From: Fen-455 sp050012675
Lineage (GTDB): Bacteria > Actinomycetota > Acidimicrobiia > Acidimicrobiales > Bog-793
DNA length: 64,000 bases
Assembly (NCBI GenBank): GCA_050012675.1
Contig: JBEKGS010000006.1
Coordinates: 1-64,000, forward strand
Direction of reading: 5' to 3'
Numbering within the stretch: position 1 is the first letter of the stretch; every line of letters begins with the position of its first letter. The notes below the pieces were generated by a model. That model worked only from the letters and a program-made list of their open reading frames with translations, did no database searches and was not told the DNA's origin. Below, in pieces: positions 24,746 through 33,084 of this stretch. A program made the position numbers and the translations under genes.

Positions 24746-26411
24746 GTCGAAGCGCTGCCGGGGCCCCGGCAGGGACGACGGGGTGAAGGGGCGCCACAGG
24801 CTCGATGCGTCGGTAGGGTTCGCCGAGCGGGGCTCGTGGGTCCGCGTCGCCCTTGTTCGGCCACAGCGCCATTGCACGTTCGGCCTGTGCAGTGATCGTG
24901 AGCGACGGGTTGACCCCGAGATTGGCAGAGACGGAGGCGCCGTCCACGACGTGCAGGCCAAGGTGGCCGTAGACGCGGTGGTACGGATCGATCACGCCGG
25001 TCTCGGGGGAGTCGCCGATCACGGCGCCGCCCAGGAGATGGGCCGTCATCGGGATGTTGAAGACGTCGTTCCAGCCGCCCGCGGGGAATCCACCGATGCG
25101 TTTGGCTATGCGCCGGACGGCGTCGTGCCCGATCGGTATCCAAGTCGGGTTCGGCTCACCGTGCCCCTGCCTGGATGTGAGCCGCCGCCCGAACAGTCCC
25201 GGTTTCGTGTAACAGACCAGGGAGTTCTCGCGTGTCTGCATGACGAGCGTTGCGATGGTCTGTTCTGACCACCGGTGCATGCTCAAGTTGCGCGCCATCA
25301 TCAATGGATGGCGCGCCACCTCGAGCAGCCATGTCCGCCGCCGTGACCGACCGTCGCCGTCGGCAAGTGCCGTCGTCAAGAGCCCCATGGCGTTGCTGCC
25401 GCGCCCGTAGCGAACCGGCTCGACGTGGGTTTGGGCGTCCGGGTAGAACGACGACGTGATGGCGACACCTTTGGAGTAGTCGACATTGCGGCGGAAGGTG
25501 CGCGCCCCGATGATCGCCTCCGAGTTCGAGCGCGTGAGCTCGCCGAGCCTCGGCGAGAGGTGGGGGAACTGGCCGCTGTCGCGCATGGAGTGCAGCAGCT
25601 TCTGGGTACCCATCGTGCCCGCTGCCAGCACGACGTCCGAAGCGACGAATGTCTTCGGTTTCTTCCCCACCCAGGCGCCGGTGCGTTCGGTCGAGACCTC
25701 GTACCGGCCGTCAGAGCGCGGTCGTAGGGCGGTAGCGGTTGTGAGCGGGTACACCTCGGCGCCACCCCGCTCGGCGAGGTACAGGTAGTTCTTGAGCAGT
25801 GTGTTCTTGGCTCCGTGGCGGCAGCCTGTCATGCACTCTCCACACTGGGTGCAGCCCTTACGGGTAGGGCCCACACCGCCGAAATACGGGTCCGCGACCT
25901 CCAGTCCGGCTTGGCCGAAGAACACCCCCACCGGCGTGGGGCCGAAGGTCTCGCCAACTCCCATTTCCTCGGCGACCGCGCGCATCACGTGATCTGCCGC
26001 GGTCATGGTCGGGTTCGGGACGACTCCGAGCATGCGCTTTGCCTGATCGAAGAACGGGGCCAGCTCAGCGCGCCAGTCGGTGATATGGCTCCAACGGGCG
26101 TCTGAGAAGAAGGACGGGAAGGGCTCGTAGAGAGTGTTCCCGTAGACGAGGGAACCGCCACCCACGCCCGCGCCCGAGAGCACCATCACGTTCCTCAGCA
26201 GGGACACTCTTTGGATGCCGAAGAGCCCGAGCTTGGGTGCCCAGAAGAAGGAGCGCAGTCGCCACGAGGTCTTCGGCAGCGTCGTCTCGTCGAACCGGCG
26301 ACCGGATTCCAGGACCGCCACGCGGTAGCCCTTTTCGGTCAGACGCAGAGCCGCCGTGCTGCCCCCGAAACCGCTGCCGACCACTACGACGTCGTAGTCT
26401 GCGTACTCCAC
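24720..26411 (-). CDS. choD: ChoD-type FAD-dependent cholesterol/sterol oxidase family
   Basis: A 563-residue flavoprotein. GTG 26411 gives the normal N-terminus MEYADYDVVVVGSGFGGSTA with the Rossmann GSGFGG at residues 12-17; the frame extends to TTG 26471 without support. It shows LTEKGYRVAVLESGRRFDE, GAGVGGGSLVYGNTL and, near the end, HLLGGAVIG and VVDGASVSANLGVNPSLTIT, all typical of the mycobacterial ChoD group of GMC oxidoreductases. Four Cys at about 187, 190, 193 and 197 (CTQCGECMTGC) look like a metal or Fe-S site. ChoD proteins are thought to oxidise sterol or other hydroxyls; the substrate is unproven. Confidence 0.88.
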   Translation of the reverse strand: MEYADYDVVVVGSGFGGSTAALRLTEKGYRVAVLESGRRFDETTLPKTSWRLRSFFWAPKLGLFGIQRVSLLRNVMVLSGAGVGGGSLVYGNTLYEPFPSFFSDARWSHITDWRAELAPFFDQAKRMLGVVPNPTMTAADHVMRAVAEEMGVGETFGPTPVGVFFGQAGLEVADPYFGGVGPTRKGCTQCGECMTGCRHGAKNTLLKNYLYLAERGGAEVYPLTTATALRPRSDGRYEVSTERTGAWVGKKPKTFVASDVVLAAGTMGTQKLLHSMRDSGQFPHLSPRLGELTRSNSEAIIGARTFRRNVDYSKGVAITSSFYPDAQTHVEPVRYGRGSNAMGLLTTALADGDGRSRRRTWLLEVARHPLMMARNLSMHRWSEQTIATLVMQTRENSLVCYTKPGLFGRRLTSRQGHGEPNPTWIPIGHDAVRRIAKRIGGFPAGGWNDVFNIPMTAHLLGGAVIGDSPETGVIDPYHRVYGHLGLHVVDGASVSANLGVNPSLTITAQAERAMALWPNKGDADPRAPLGEPYRRIEPVAPLHPVVPAGAPAALRLRPEPRSS

Positions 26412-26489
26412 CCGGCGATCATAGAAGTCGAAGCGCCTCGTGGCGCCGAGGCGCGAGGTCTTCCAGGCCAATCGGGCTGTCGACGTGTC

Positions 26490-27449
26490 TCAGCCCAGCG
26501 TGCCCCCATAGCGCTTGTGAAGCTCCTGCCAGCGTGTATCGGGGAAGGGCCACGTCGCCCGGCCGGCCAGATGGGTTGCCAACATAGCGAGGTGCACGTG
26601 CCAGGCGGCCAAGGTGCCCGCCTCGTTCCATCGTCCGCGAAGGCTGTGGGTGAAGAGCAGGATGCAGCTCCTGCCTACAGGGATCAGCTGCCACTTGACG
26701 AGTCCCTCCGGCTCGCCGGGGCTCGTCCAGGTGTACTCGAGCACCTTGGGGGCGTCTATGCGCGTGATGACGCCGGTGACGACATAGCCGGGGGGATTGG
26801 CGAGATGCAGTTCGACACGCCCGTTCGCTGTTGCGTCGATGCTCGCTTCTCCCAGCCAGTGACGCATCCGATCGGGCTTGACGAGGGCTTCCCAGACCTC
26901 GTCAGCCGGGCGGTCCACCAAGCGTTCGAAGCGGAGCACCGCAGTGTCGCCCTCCCGTGTGAACGTGCCCTCTGACCCGAGCTCGTCGAGGTAGCGGACG
27001 TGGTACTCAGCCCAGTTGCCCGCAGTGCGCGCCGCGCCGTCCAGCCAGGCAACCAACGAGTCGATGCACACGTTCCACCCGGCGGCCGACCGCGGCGCGC
27101 TGGCTCGGTTCTCGAAGCTGTGGGTGAACACGAGCGTGCACCCGTGCTGCAGTGGTGTCAGCTCGAAACGCAACAGGTCCTTTCCCCACGTGAAGGCCAA
27201 GAGGCGAGGGGCATCGAGTTCGATGACGGTTCCGTCTGTTGGCAGGAGCTCCGCGTCGATGTCGAGCCCGTTGTTGGTGAACTGCACCTTGCCCCCGATG
27301 TTCAGGTCGATCTCGACTTCACCCGGGAACCACCTGGCAAGTTCTCCGGCTTCGGTGAGCGCCCGCCACACACGCTCCACAGCGTGCCCGAGGTGCCTCT
27401 CGAATCGCAGCACATACAGGCCGTCTTCGTACGACAGCGATCCGTCCAC
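26490..27449 (-). CDS. Tandem AHSA1/SRPBCC-domain protein
   Basis: A 319-residue protein with two copies of the AHSA1 fold. Copy 1 (residues 10-150): LRFERHLGHAVERVWRALTE, ARWFPGEV and LLAFTWGKDLLRFELTPLQHG. Copy 2 (residues 165-310): LRFERLVDRPADEVWEALVK, RHWLGEA and VLEYTWTSPGEPEGLVKWQL. Each ends with the TLVFTHSF or ILLFTHSL strand and a Trp-rich helix (GWNVCIDSLVAWLDG, AWHVHLAMLATHLAG). Its start lies 3 bases after the ArsR gene, so the two are co-transcribed; ArsR-AHSA1 pairs are very common and of unknown substrate. Confidence 0.9.
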   Translation of the reverse strand: MDGSLSYEDGLYVLRFERHLGHAVERVWRALTEAGELARWFPGEVEIDLNIGGKVQFTNNGLDIDAELLPTDGTVIELDAPRLLAFTWGKDLLRFELTPLQHGCTLVFTHSFENRASAPRSAAGWNVCIDSLVAWLDGAARTAGNWAEYHVRYLDELGSEGTFTREGDTAVLRFERLVDRPADEVWEALVKPDRMRHWLGEASIDATANGRVELHLANPPGYVVTGVITRIDAPKVLEYTWTSPGEPEGLVKWQLIPVGRSCILLFTHSLRGRWNEAGTLAAWHVHLAMLATHLAGRATWPFPDTRWQELHKRYGGTLG

Positions 27450-27452
27450 GGT

Positions 27453-27752
27453 TCAGTCCTTTCCCGCGAGGTGGGCTTCCAGAAGGTCAAGCCGGCCAGA
27501 CCACAAGCGACGGTAGGGTTCGAGCCAGACGTCCAACTCGACGAGTGGCTCAGGCCGAAGCTCGTACAGGCGGCGTTGCGCGTCGACGCGTACCTTGACG
27601 AGTCCTGCCTCGCGCAGCACGCGGAGGTGCTTCGATACGCCGGGCTGGCTCAGGCGGAGATCCACAACGAGCTCTCCGACGGAGCGCTCCCGTTCTCGCA
27701 GCAAGTCGAGGATCCGCCGCCGAGAGGGCTCGGCCAGCACCGCAAAGGTCAC
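27453..27752 (-). CDS. ArsR-family transcriptional regulator
   Basis: A 99-residue winged-helix protein from GTG 27752. FAVLAEPSRRRILDLLRERE, then SVGELVVDLRLSQPGVSKHL and RVLREAGLVKVRVDAQRRLY are the standard ArsR helix-turn-helix and wing. There is no Cys, so it is not a metal sensor of the classic type; it belongs to the group paired with AHSA1 proteins. It probably represses its own operon by binding the direct repeats just upstream. The GTG lies near the predicted transcription start, so translation may be leaderless. Confidence 0.92.
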   Translation of the reverse strand: MTFAVLAEPSRRRILDLLRERERSVGELVVDLRLSQPGVSKHLRVLREAGLVKVRVDAQRRLYELRPEPLVELDVWLEPYRRLWSGRLDLLEAHLAGKD

Positions 27753-27758
27753 CCGCCG

Positions 27759-27788
27759 AGTATGCTGGAGCGGTTATATGTCTGTCAA
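27759..27788 (-). promoter_or_regulatory. Promoter of the ArsR-AHSA1 operon
   Basis: On the minus strand TTGACA (27788-27783) and CATACT (27764-27759) are spaced by 18 bases, close to the housekeeping consensus. The expected start of transcription falls about 7 bases further, at or within a base or two of the GTG start codon at 27752. Confidence 0.65.
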
Positions 27789-27802
27789 GAAATATGACTG
27801 AC
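27777..27802. repeat. Candidate ArsR operator: two direct repeats
   Basis: TATGTCTGTC (27777-27786) and TATGACTGAC (27793-27802) match at 8 of 10 positions with a 16-base period and overlap the -35 box of the ArsR promoter. That places bound repressor over RNA polymerase. Confidence 0.5.
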
Positions 27803-28198
27803 AATCCGGCGGGTTCTCGGGATTGTTGACCGGACGTGCCTAGGTTCGTAAGTCGGCAACGGACCTTCGGTTGGCTGGAGGAGCCGAAAGGGACGGGCTG
27901 AGACCTCGACAGCTCCTCTTTGAGGCAGAGTGCCTACGGCGTTGTCGCGCAACTGCAGTCTGAACGGCCATGCCGGAGCACGCCATCGTCTGCTGGCTGA
28001 CGAGCTCTCGGGACAACTGCTTTGTGAACTCCTCTGTGTCCAGTGCCGAGAGGTTCTGAAACTGGCAGCGACAGCGGCGCCGAGACGGCCAGGCACCGAC
28101 AAAAGCGAGCACGCTCGCCGCCCGCGATGGGGATCTTGTGCAAGAGACCCAACAGTGCAGCTCGTTTTGCATACCGCACCAGCCGGTACTGTGGACCC
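27803..28198. other. Gap between divergent genes
   Basis: About 400 bases. Several overlapping open frames on the minus strand (27785-28387, 27840-28172) have no motif or ribosome-binding site. I see no gene. Confidence 0.35.
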
Positions 28199-28531
28199 AT
28201 GTTCGGCCGGGAGCGGCTCGTCGAGCGGCGCTGTGACTCCTGCGGCGCCGCGTGGCTGCTCACAAGTGCGCAAGCACGTTTCTCGTATCGCCGCGCCCGC
28301 CGTGCCCGGGGCCCGGGGATCGGCGCAGTCGGGCAGTTGCCCGCCCTGGCCGAGGGCGTGCTTGCTGATTCGGCGGCGGGCACGCAACTGACTTCGGAGA
28401 CAAACGAGCAGCTGGCGGTCCGCTCCGCGTTGAGGAGATGCCCGAGATGTCAGTCGGAACAGTTCACCGACCGCAAAGTCAAAAAGAGCAGTCCACCGTC
28501 GCCGGACGCGTCCAGGACCGAGCTGCCCTGA
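28199..28531 (+). CDS. Small zinc-ribbon protein
   Basis: A 110-residue protein from ATG 28199. Two Cys pairs, RRCDSCGAAW (residues 11-16) and RRCPRCQSEQF (residues 80-86), make a split zinc ribbon around a basic helix (ARFSYRRARRARG). The frame extends upstream but without coding pattern. Proteins of this type are often annotated as zinc-ribbon hypothetical proteins; no partner is suggested by the neighbours. It ends 30 bases from the convergent SGNH hydrolase gene. Confidence 0.55.
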   Translation: MFGRERLVERRCDSCGAAWLLTSAQARFSYRRARRARGPGIGAVGQLPALAEGVLADSAAGTQLTSETNEQLAVRSALRRCPRCQSEQFTDRKVKKSSPPSPDASRTELP

Positions 28532-28561
28532 GGGCGGCGGAGCACCCGGTCGGCCGGTCGC

Positions 28562-29914
28562 TCAGATCTCGGACTTGATGAGTCTCGCCATCGCCTGGGC
28601 ACCCGGTCCGCCGATCGGCATGTGAACGCCGTCCGAGTAGAACCATTGCGGGTTCTCGTCCGCCAGCTTGTTGAAGTCGGCAAGCCGGTCCCGTGGGTAT
28701 CTCTGGACCCCCTGCTCCAAGGTGGCGTTCACCGAGGTCACCCACGAGTAGTCCGGGGGAAGATGGACCGTGACGAAAACGACACGGGAGGCGCCGGCGA
28801 GAACATTCATCATGTCGGAGAATTGCTGGGTGCTCACAGGGCCGTTGGTGCCGAGGTCGATCACGACGATGGCCCCGAGGCGATCTTCGGACTTGAGCTG
28901 TTGCGCGAGAGCGATGCCCGCATCCCACTGGCGACTGACGGCCGCTTCGACGTCTATGCCAGGGATGTCCGCTTCGAGGGCTGGTTCGGCATCGAGCATC
29001 ACCGAGTCACCGATGGCCGTGACATGGCCGGCAAGGAAGCCCGCGCCAGGTGCCGGGAGTCCCACCGGTGGAGGGATCGAGGCGAGCAGCCAGTAGCCCT
29101 TGGCGTCGGGGGTGGCCGCCATGGCCACGACGTGGTCACTGCCGAGCTCGCCGGCTGCCGAGCCGTAGGAATGGGCGTCGCCGTAATGGAACACGCGCCC
29201 CAGCGAGGAGACGAGCCAGTAGCCCTTGGCGTCGGGGGTGGCCGCCATGGCCACGATGTGGTCGCCGTGGAGCTCAGGAGTCGCCGAACCGTAGACCTTG
29301 GCGTCGCCGTAAGCGAAGACTCGGCCGCCGAAGGCTGCCAGCCAGTAGCCGCGGCCGTCCGGCGTGGCCGCCATGGCGACGATGGGAGTGCTGAGCTGGC
29401 CGCTGGGCGAACCGTGGAACCTGGCGTCGCCGAAACTGAAGACCTGCCCGTCGTCGCACGCCAGCCAGTAGCCCGCGCCGTTGGCGGTCTCGGCGATCGC
29501 GACGACGTGCGCCTTGTCCCGGGCTGCGATGCCACCGTGGAACCTGGCGTCGCCGAAACGGAATACGCCACCGTTCACGGTTACGAGCAGGTAGCCGCGT
29601 CCGCTCGAGCTCGTGGCCATGGCGGCCACTCCAAGGCTCGAGTCCCCCGAACCCAGCGTGCCGAAGTACTGCGCCGACCCGAACGGGATCGGAGCATCGG
29701 CGACGCCCAACAGGCTCCGGGGAGCGCGAAGAAACCGAAGCGCCATAGGTCGTGCGACCGGGACGCGGCTGCGCCCGAGGTCTGGCTGTAGGGCGGCATT
29801 TGCTGCACTCGGGCGCGTGGCAAAACCGGCGAGCAGAGCAACGACGACGCCGAGCAGGACGATTCGCCCGGCCCGGGCGCGGCCGAGCCCTGGCGTCGTT
29901 TCGTGGTTCGGCAT
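28562..29914 (-). CDS. Secreted protein: beta-propeller-like repeats plus SGNH hydrolase domain
   Basis: A 450-residue protein from ATG 29914. Residues 15-40 are a signal peptide or anchor (IVLLGVVVALLAGFATRP). Residues 80-280 hold about four 47-residue repeats with the core VAMAATPDGRGYWLAAFGG then RVFAYGDAKVYGS, a repeat frequent in secreted actinobacterial proteins. Residues 297-450 are an SGNH hydrolase: GDSVM (Ser304), DLGTNG and the C-terminal DGVHMPIGG (catalytic Asp-x-x-His). This C-terminal domain resembles that of OatA-like acyltransferases, suggesting de-acylation or acyl transfer on a cell-wall or extracellular glycan. The acyl-CoA synthetase gene ends 38 bases upstream on the same strand. 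Confidence 0.82.
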   Translation of the reverse strand: MPNHETTPGLGRARAGRIVLLGVVVALLAGFATRPSAANAALQPDLGRSRVPVARPMALRFLRAPRSLLGVADAPIPFGSAQYFGTLGSGDSSLGVAAMATSSSGRGYLLVTVNGGVFRFGDARFHGGIAARDKAHVVAIAETANGAGYWLACDDGQVFSFGDARFHGSPSGQLSTPIVAMAATPDGRGYWLAAFGGRVFAYGDAKVYGSATPELHGDHIVAMAATPDAKGYWLVSSLGRVFHYGDAHSYGSAAGELGSDHVVAMAATPDAKGYWLLASIPPPVGLPAPGAGFLAGHVTAIGDSVMLDAEPALEADIPGIDVEAAVSRQWDAGIALAQQLKSEDRLGAIVVIDLGTNGPVSTQQFSDMMNVLAGASRVVFVTVHLPPDYSWVTSVNATLEQGVQRYPRDRLADFNKLADENPQWFYSDGVHMPIGGPGAQAMARLIKSEI

Positions 29915-29952
29915 CGCACGAGACGATACCCACCCTGTCGGCGGGGCGAGCT

Positions 29953-31818
29953 TCACCCGCCGGAGTACATCTCGGCGATCACCTCCGCATGATGGTCGTA
30001 GACGATGCTCCGTCTGATCTTCATCGTGGGGGTCAGCTCGCCGTCCTCGGCTGTCAGCACGTGGGCGAGGACGCGGAACTTCCGGATGGCCTCCGCACGC
30101 GACCGTTTGGTGTTGACCTGATCCACGGCTGCTTGGATCTCGGCGAGCAGTTCGGGGTCGGCGGCGAGAGCTTCGAGGTCGCCGAGCTTGTTGTGCCGTC
30201 GCGCGAAGCGGGTGAGCGCATCGGGGTCGAGGGTGACAAGGGCGGTCAGGTACCGGCGCCCCTCTCCGACGATGATCGCCTCGGATATGAGCGGGTGGTT
30301 GGTGAGATCGACCTCGATCGCCTCTGGCGCGATGTTCTCGCCGGCCGCGGTGATGATGATGTCCTTCTTGCGACCGAGGATGCGCAAGGAGCCGTCGGCA
30401 TCGAACGCTCCCGTGTCGCCGGTGTGCATCCAGCCGTCGGCGTCGATGAGCTCGGCCGTCGCCTCGGGGTCGTTCAAGTACCCCAGGCAAACGTTGGCAC
30501 CCTTGATCAGGATCTCGTCGTCGTCGGCTATGCGGATGCTCGTTCCTGGAAGGGCGCTGCCGACTGTACCGATTCGTACGCGCGCGGTTCGATTCGCGGC
30601 TGTCGGGCCGCAACCCTCCGTCTGTCCGTACAACTGGAGCAGAGGCAGTCCGATGGCATGGAACCAACTGATGAGCTCGGGATGCGCGGGTGCCGCGGTC
30701 GTGATCAGTACGCGGGCCTGCTCGAGGCCGAGCTCCCGGCGCAGCCTTGCCCCAATGCTCAAGTCGAGAGTCCGGTAAAGGGCGCGCGCCGATCGGTCGA
30801 GCGGACGGCCCTCCTGTTCGAAGGCGACATTGCGCATGCCGAGGCCGATGTATCGCTCTAGGACGGCGCGGAATGGCGGCGCTTGCGCCCGCACCTGGCT
30901 CTCGAGTTTTTCGCGGAGCTTCTCCCAGATCCGGGGCACTGCCAAGAACACCGTTGGCCGGCACGCCGGGAGGTCCTCGGCGACGGTGGCGAGGTTGCGG
31001 GCGAACCAGGTCTCGCCCCTGACCGCTATCGGCAGGAAGTCGCTCATCATCCGCTCGGCTATGTGGCTGAGAGGCAGGAAGGAAAGGAGGCGGTCGCCCT
31101 CACCGATGTCGTAGACAGGGGTCACGTTGCGCAGCACGCCCATGATGTTCGAGTGGGTCAGCATGGCCCCTCTGGGCGGGCCGCCGGTGCCGCTCGTGTA
31201 CACGATCGTCGCGAGGTCCTCGGGCCTGACCCTGTGCGACAGCGCGTCCACCGCGACGGGATCGCGCCTGAGGCGGTCCGCACCCGCCCTCCGCAGCGCG
31301 TCGAAGCTGACGACGAAAGAGTCGCCCGCGCGCCTGGCACCCTCGGCGATGATCACGCGGTTGAGCGCGGGCAACTGGTCACGGATGCCGATGAGCTTGG
31401 CCAGCTGGGCGCGGGTGTCGACCAGGCACACCTCGACTTGTGCGTGCCCGAGGATGTATGCGACCTGAGACGGTGCGCTGGTCGGGTAGACGGGCACTGT
31501 CACGGCCCCGCAGCAAAGGGTCCCAAGGTCCGCCAGGTGCCATTCCACGCGGTTGGCCGACAAGATCGCAACCCGAGCACCTTGCGCAACTCCGAGCTCG
31601 GCAAGACCGCCAGCTATCTGGCGGGCCGCCAGCAGGTACTCGGACCAGGTGATCATCTTCCAGTCCTCATCAGGCGGGCAGTGGCGCATTGCCGGGCGGT
31701 CGGGGATGCGCTCCCCGTTTGCGATCAGCGCGTCGACGATGGTGTCACCCTGCTCGGCTGGCACCCCGACTGATCTCCGGTCGGTGTTGGGGGTGCCTTT
31801 GGCCAACCGAGGTGGCAT
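29953..31818 (-). CDS. Long-chain acyl-CoA synthetase, FadD15/AMP-binding family
   Basis: A 621-residue enzyme from ATG 31818. It has the P-loop-like YTSGTGGPPRGAMLTHSNIM, LSFLPLSHIAERM, the LQLYGQTEGCGPTAAN acyl-adenylate motif, WMHTGDTGAFDADGSLRILG, and GRKKDIIITAAGENIAPEAI with the conserved Lys region. The C-terminal lid carries TPTMKIRRSIV with the catalytic Lys. It should activate long-chain fatty acids with ATP and CoA at the membrane. Length and N-terminus (GDTIVDALIANGERIPDRPA) fit the FadD15 group. The start is the first ATG in a sound context; upstream residues up to 32004 are not coding-like. Confidence 0.93.
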   Translation of the reverse strand: MPPRLAKGTPNTDRRSVGVPAEQGDTIVDALIANGERIPDRPAMRHCPPDEDWKMITWSEYLLAARQIAGGLAELGVAQGARVAILSANRVEWHLADLGTLCCGAVTVPVYPTSAPSQVAYILGHAQVEVCLVDTRAQLAKLIGIRDQLPALNRVIIAEGARRAGDSFVVSFDALRRAGADRLRRDPVAVDALSHRVRPEDLATIVYTSGTGGPPRGAMLTHSNIMGVLRNVTPVYDIGEGDRLLSFLPLSHIAERMMSDFLPIAVRGETWFARNLATVAEDLPACRPTVFLAVPRIWEKLREKLESQVRAQAPPFRAVLERYIGLGMRNVAFEQEGRPLDRSARALYRTLDLSIGARLRRELGLEQARVLITTAAPAHPELISWFHAIGLPLLQLYGQTEGCGPTAANRTARVRIGTVGSALPGTSIRIADDDEILIKGANVCLGYLNDPEATAELIDADGWMHTGDTGAFDADGSLRILGRKKDIIITAAGENIAPEAIEVDLTNHPLISEAIIVGEGRRYLTALVTLDPDALTRFARRHNKLGDLEALAADPELLAEIQAAVDQVNTKRSRAEAIRKFRVLAHVLTAEDGELTPTMKIRRSIVYDHHAEVIAEMYSGG

Positions 31819-31967
31819 GACGCGCGCCCACCCGTGGCGACGGCCAAGCCCGGCGTCGGATGCGGTGGGCGCTCGCAACCGGCGAACCGAACCCTGCCAC
31901 CTTGGTGGTCTTCTCATCTCGCTCCGATGGCTAGTAGGCGCCACGAGGTCGCCGGCTGGTCGCGTGT

Positions 31968-33032
31968 TCAGTCGTAGTTGCTGCAGTCGGTGGCCGGTGC
32001 GCACTGCGAGTAGTCCCCCGTCACTACGGCGTTGACGCTCTTCACGATCGTCGCGTCAGTCGTGATGACACCGAGCTCGCGGTTGTCGTCCATGGAGGCA
32101 CGCGAGAAGTTGATGCTCCCGACATAGATCCTCTGATCGCCGAAACCGGCATCGGCAATCGTCGTCTTCGCGTGGATGTAGAGGTCCGAATAGCCGTCGG
32201 CGTAGAGATGCACGTGACCTCCGGCCCTGACAATCGAGTCCCAGTCGCTGTCGTAGTCGCTGTCGTTGGTCATCGTGACCTCGACCCTCACGCCGCGCCT
32301 TGCAGCGGCCACGATCGCATCGGTGATCGTCGAGTCGCCCATCTCCTCGTTCTCGATCGACAACGTGTGCTCGGCGCCGTTTATGACAGAGAGCATCTGG
32401 GCTTGTGAGCTCGGGCTCCAGACGAGATCGGAGCCGTCCGAAAAAGTGATGGGCTCGTGGGCGAAGTCCGCGTCGAAGACGGCCTCGATGGCCGCCACGT
32501 CCCTGGGGTTGGTGTCGAAGACACCGAAGTCACGGGTCGTCGCGTAGTACTCGGCGGTGAGGTTTCCCGTCAGGATCAGCGACTCTGTCCGGTCGACCGT
32601 AATGGTCTTCTGGTGCGTCGCCTCGTAGCTCGTGTCGGCCCACACGACCCTTACGCCGCCTGCCCTGAGAGCCTGGAAAGCGGGCCCGTTGCGGCTCGCC
32701 TCGCGGTTGGTGTCGAGGATCACGCGCACCTTCACGTCGCGCTTTTGGTCTGCGACGAGATCGCGCACCATCGTGGGGTCGACGAGCTCGTACATGGTCA
32801 TGTCGACCGACTTCTTCGCAGACAGCACGAAGTCGTAAACCGGCGTCATCCCGCTCGCAGAGCCGAGCCTGGAGGGCTCGACGACCACAGCGACGAGGCC
32901 TCCCGCGGACCTCGCACGGACCGTGCCCGCGGATACGGGAACGACCGGCAGGGCTGCGCTCAGCAAGGTCAGGAAGACCGAAGTGACAAGTGCGAACAAA
33001 CCTGTGCGTCCCGGCCGAGCTTTGCGAGACAT
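31968..33032 (-). CDS. Secreted phospholipase D-like protein
   Basis: A 354-residue protein from ATG 33032 with a Sec signal peptide (residues 8-36, GLFALVTSVFLTLLSAALPV). It carries two HxKxxxxD motifs: THQKTITVD with His140, Lys142 and Asp147, and YIHAKTTIAD with His287, Lys289 and Asp294, each followed by the LTGNLT or VGSINFS strand. This is the full bilobal PLD active site. Such secreted enzymes hydrolyse phosphodiesters of lipids or nucleic acids; here the substrate is not known. No lipid-binding domain is added. Cys in QCAPATDCSNYD at the C-terminus may form a disulphide. Confidence 0.88.
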   Translation of the reverse strand: MSRKARPGRTGLFALVTSVFLTLLSAALPVVPVSAGTVRARSAGGLVAVVVEPSRLGSASGMTPVYDFVLSAKKSVDMTMYELVDPTMVRDLVADQKRDVKVRVILDTNREASRNGPAFQALRAGGVRVVWADTSYEATHQKTITVDRTESLILTGNLTAEYYATTRDFGVFDTNPRDVAAIEAVFDADFAHEPITFSDGSDLVWSPSSQAQMLSVINGAEHTLSIENEEMGDSTITDAIVAAARRGVRVEVTMTNDSDYDSDWDSIVRAGGHVHLYADGYSDLYIHAKTTIADAGFGDQRIYVGSINFSRASMDDNRELGVITTDATIVKSVNAVVTGDYSQCAPATDCSNYD

Positions 33033-33084
33033 TTGCGACCAACCTTCACTCACGTCGTCTGCGAGCCGGTCACAGCATGACCGA

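Noticed and set aside
30883..31773. Open frames on the plus strand within the acyl-CoA synthetase
   Set aside because: The minus-strand gene has all AMP-binding motifs; the plus frames have none.
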